DNA of 64,000 bases from the NCBI GenBank assembly GCA_026413225.1, contig CM048552.1, positions 166,606,053 through 166,670,052 on the forward strand, read 5' to 3'. The translations under genes and the position numbers were made by a program. Numbering within the stretch: position 1 is the first letter of the stretch; each line of letters begins with the position of its first letter. Source of the stretch: Otis tarda. Its lineage: Eukaryota; Chordata; Aves; Otidiformes; Otididae. The notes beneath the pieces are model-generated. The model saw only the letters and a list, made by a program, of their open reading frames with translations. It did not search any database and was not told the origin of the DNA. This document shows, in pieces, positions 60,611 to 64,000 of the stretch.

Positions 60611-63600
60611 TTAAAAAATAACAGCTTAAAGTCATCCTGTGTGAACATAGGGAAAGTTTTCATTTTAAGTCCTTTTTTTTTTTTGCCATACTTCTAGAAG
60701 GTAATTATTCAGTTTAAATACTTGGCATTGCAAAAGTTGATCCTTGTAGCACATTACATATTTTAATAGCAGAAGAAAGAAGCAAGTACTAATAATGACT
60801 GTTCCACTTATTAATGTCTAGACTGCATCTCCTCTGTAATATCCACATGCTTGTTACCCTTGAATGCCAAAAAGCAGCTCCTTGAAGTGCATACAGAAAT
60901 GTCTTCTATATAACATCTAGAATTTATGCCTTTAATATCAGGAGGTGAAGTACTGACTACAAGCCGGATATATGAACTAGGCATCAAGATTATGAGCAGC
61001 TATTCCCACTTACTGCATATTTCTAGAGTTAAAACATTAAAAAACATAGCCTTAGATTTAGAAATATGAACATAAATTTCAAAAGTCCAAGTGCCAATAT
61101 ATATTCAGACAATAAACCCCCAAATTTTCAGAGATGAACATCACTAGATTCCACTTATTTTATTAAATAACAGGTGAAAATATTCTGTACCTACTATTTT
61201 TAGCAACCGACTGATCTTAGATACAAATATTGAAAATTGCCTCAGTTTACACATCTGGACAGACCTTAGGACTCAGGGTATTTAGAAACTAATTAATATA
61301 TATTTTTAAACTTGTGGAATAGCTTCAGATGAGAGACCATACTTATTTTTAAGTGAGTCACAAATAATTATTTATTTCATTTGTTTTTGATAATGCTACA
61401 TTATGTAAAAAATGAATGTGGCTTACCTAGACAATGAGAACTGATATCAAAATATCCTCTAGGTGCTATTTGCTTCTGGCAGGCAACTTATAAATAGAAA
61501 ATACACAGACACAAAGAATTTCTAAAGATTCTCAATTCTGCATATCTTTTGGTCCCAAGCAAGCATTTAATCAGAACTGTATGATATGCCACACTCAAAG
61601 GACACTCGTATCAGCTTTCTTTTTCATGGAAAATGTATCAGAAAGCAGATGTTGTACAGAACTGTGTATTACCAGACACGGTGAGAGGCCATGTTAGTGC
61701 TTCCACTTTGATATTTTTCTCCAAATTACACACAATAGCAATTTTCAGACTTACATTTCTTAGGCTCAAATCCCTTATGATACATGTTCTTTCTAAAACC
61801 TGATTTGCTCTCTTCCTGGTCAGTCTGCCATGTGAATGTGTTGTTTCAGTAGTCATTATTTTACTATGAAGTGTATGTATATGACATTTGCAAGTATTCA
61901 AATCATAAGGATCTGAAACTGTACGCCCTTGTAACTGCTTTTTAAGTATGATATGTAGCTTTAATGGCTTCCATTAATATATAATAACATGTGAAACATA
62001 AATTTTAGATTGTATAGGGAAAAATGAGTAGCCACTGGGAATGATATACTACTCTTCCGCAAAACTTGAAACACTTTTTTTTCCTGAAGGAAAAAAAACC
62101 ACCACAAACTAAAAAGTCCCCATGGTTTCCATCAGCATGATGATTGGTAAGCTCAAGGATATTCCCTCTTATTTATCTCTCCACATGCAAGAGCAGAAGT
62201 ATGGTTTTTAGGAACTGTTTTTAGGAGAAGCACTGTTGAGACTTTTTTTTTTCTTGAATTGAGAAGTTTGGTAACTCAGTTTGTCAGATCAGTGTGTTTT
62301 CTCTCAGATCTCTGATGTCACCAAAAGAATAAGATTGAGAAGGGTTTAACACTTCATTTATAGCTAACAGTAGCAGTACACAAGCCAATACAATTTAATC
62401 CCATAAGCAAGTAGTTACAGCAAATATCCTCATACAAAGATGTGGATATCATAGATATACCATAAAAATTACTGTCTCAGGACTAACACCTGTTCAGATG
62501 GAGAAAAAAAGCCTTTCACGGTAGTTCCATGGGCTTCTAACTATTTTTTTTCCTGTAATTTAATATTCATTATTGCAATGGTGTGGAGAGCTCAAAGGTA
62601 CCTTACACACCCACAAATGTAAGAACAAAGGAGATGAATCAAAGACAGCAGCAAGATGCCTTTCAGCCTCAAATACATTCCTTAGAACAACTACAACCTT
62701 GAGCTCAGCCAAAGATCTAAGCATTCACCCAATTTAGTGCTCTCAGATGTATTTCTTTTAGCTGTTGTTGGCTTTTGTTTTCTTTTACTCATAAACTCAA
62801 GCGGGATTTTTTTTTCCCCTATATTATAGCACTGATGAACAGATGGAAATAAATTTGATTAAATGGGGCCTGAAATAAACAAGGAGGATCCAGTTTTCAT
62901 GGTAGATCCATGTGTGCTCCCATATGTGAAACAGATATACCGAGGCTCAGTCAATATAGGATTTCAAAAGTAAAAACCCACAAAAAAAACCCACAAGAAA
63001 CCCAAAGACTCTGGTGGAGAAAGCTAGTGAAGTCTTCTTTTTCCAAGTTGTCTTTCAAACAAGTAAAAAAGAAAGTATTTTATTCTATTTAGAGATGAGG
63101 AGGGAAAAAAAAAACCACAGAGAAGAAATGGTACACCTGGTTTTTTTTTATAGCCAAATGGAGGGATACCTAAATATATCCTGGCTTCTAGGAAAAAGAA
63201 AGATGAATATCAACATCATGTATAACTCTCAGGTTAAGTTTACAGTCTAAAGACATAGGTCATAGAAGCTTCTCTACTTACCTTTCAAATTCTGTCTTTT
63301 AAAGGATCCTAAAATCCTTTTGTTATCTTTCATTACAACATTATAATTTTCAAGACTGATTACAAATAAAGCTCACAAATTAGGCAAGAATCTCCACCTC
63401 AGTAAATTTAAGTCTACTTAGAAGGTATTAACTTTGTTATATATGAAACTACCCACTCCAAGTTTTTTTGACTGTTAACATCATTTCTTTGAAGCAGAAA
63501 AATTATCATGTAGTATGTAAGATAAAGAATTTTCTTTTTGATTTAGTGCTAGGATTCTTCTTTGCCTCTATTAAAAAAAAATAAAAAGCTACATTGCCTA

Positions 63601-63794
63601 AAACTGGTTAGCAAGGAGTAAATTTTGCCTTTCGACTGGGTTGACACAGTCCCTAATCTGTTAAACTTCTACTAGTTGTGTATACTTGCACTTTTTAATT
63701 TGCTTCTGTAGTCCTATTACTTGTGCACTATGCCAGAAGACATGAAGTTAGGCAGTCCTATTTTCATGTGTGAATCTGTCCCTGAAAACCTGGC
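60611..63794. other. Gene-desert DNA to the right-hand LTR
   Basis: AT-rich, no gene-like frame, no named repeat recognised. Confidence 0.55.
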
Positions 63795-64000
63795 TGTCTG
63801 CCTTGATTCTGACAAGAACAGAGTTAATTTTCACAGGAAATTGGGAGGGGACACAGCTGGGATAGCTTTACTGATCAGCCAATAGCTGGGATAGCTTACC
63901 CAAATTAGCAAAGGGGAACGTGATACCAGCCTCCAATAGGCTGAACAGGTTGTTACCACAGGAAAAAGTTCCCCTTCTTTTGGGCTCTGTGTTTGCCTTT
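63795..64000 (+). mobile_element. LTR of the same family, cut by the window edge
   Basis: From TGTCTG at 63795 the sequence has ACAGAGTTAATTTTC, two AGCTGGGATAGC units and TTACCCAAATTAGCAAAGG, matching the - strand of the LTR at 56372-56823. It runs off the right edge, so length, target duplication and any provirus beyond cannot be judged. The start position is approximate. Confidence 0.7.

Overview
The window reads as nuclear DNA from a bird, most likely a member of Neoaves. Two things point there. There are ten fragments of the avian LINE CR1 with the (ATTCTATG)n 3' tail. There are also three LTR copies of the endogenous-retrovirus family whose sense strand opens near TGTCCTGGTTYYGGC and carries GAGTTAAT. 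That lineage assignment is inference; no species can be named. Nothing bacterial, plasmid-like or CRISPR-like is present.

The only protein-coding gene I can support is SLITRK1, an intronless coding frame on the + strand (23850-25925, 691 aa). It encodes a neuronal, single-pass, leucine-rich-repeat synaptic adhesion protein. It lies in a GC-rich block of about 5.5 kb (roughly 20.95-26.4 kb) that holds a CpG island, G-quadruplex-prone tracts, a TATA-like motif about 2.1 kb upstream, several upstream AUGs and a plausible small 5'-UTR intron. A 26-codon upstream ORF stops two bases before the SLITRK1 ATG. The proximal 3' UTR has two AATAAA signals, a Pumilio-type UGUAAAUA and a TAGGCA match to miR-24-1-5p (formerly miR-189).

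Layout: 1-9.2 kb is repeat-bearing flank, with two direct copies of a ~457-bp LTR-like element, two CR1s, and one CR1 interrupted by a 1,073-bp solo LTR with a 5-bp target duplication. 9.2-20 kb is mostly unique AT-rich DNA with three CR1 pieces and a MIR-like SINE. 20-28 kb is the SLITRK1 locus and candidate conserved regulatory DNA. 28-64 kb is a gene desert with five more CR1 remnants, a second solo LTR (56372-56823), a third LTR running off the right edge, microsatellites and a small diverged repeat family.

No other ORF looks like a gene. Most long ones are CR1 reverse-transcriptase remnants, frames inside LTRs, shadows of SLITRK1, or GC-rich/low-complexity open frames. I found no undescribed multi-gene system. 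The most checkable observations are the uORF abutting SLITRK1, the nested LTR with intact boundaries, and the desert-embedded candidate enhancers.
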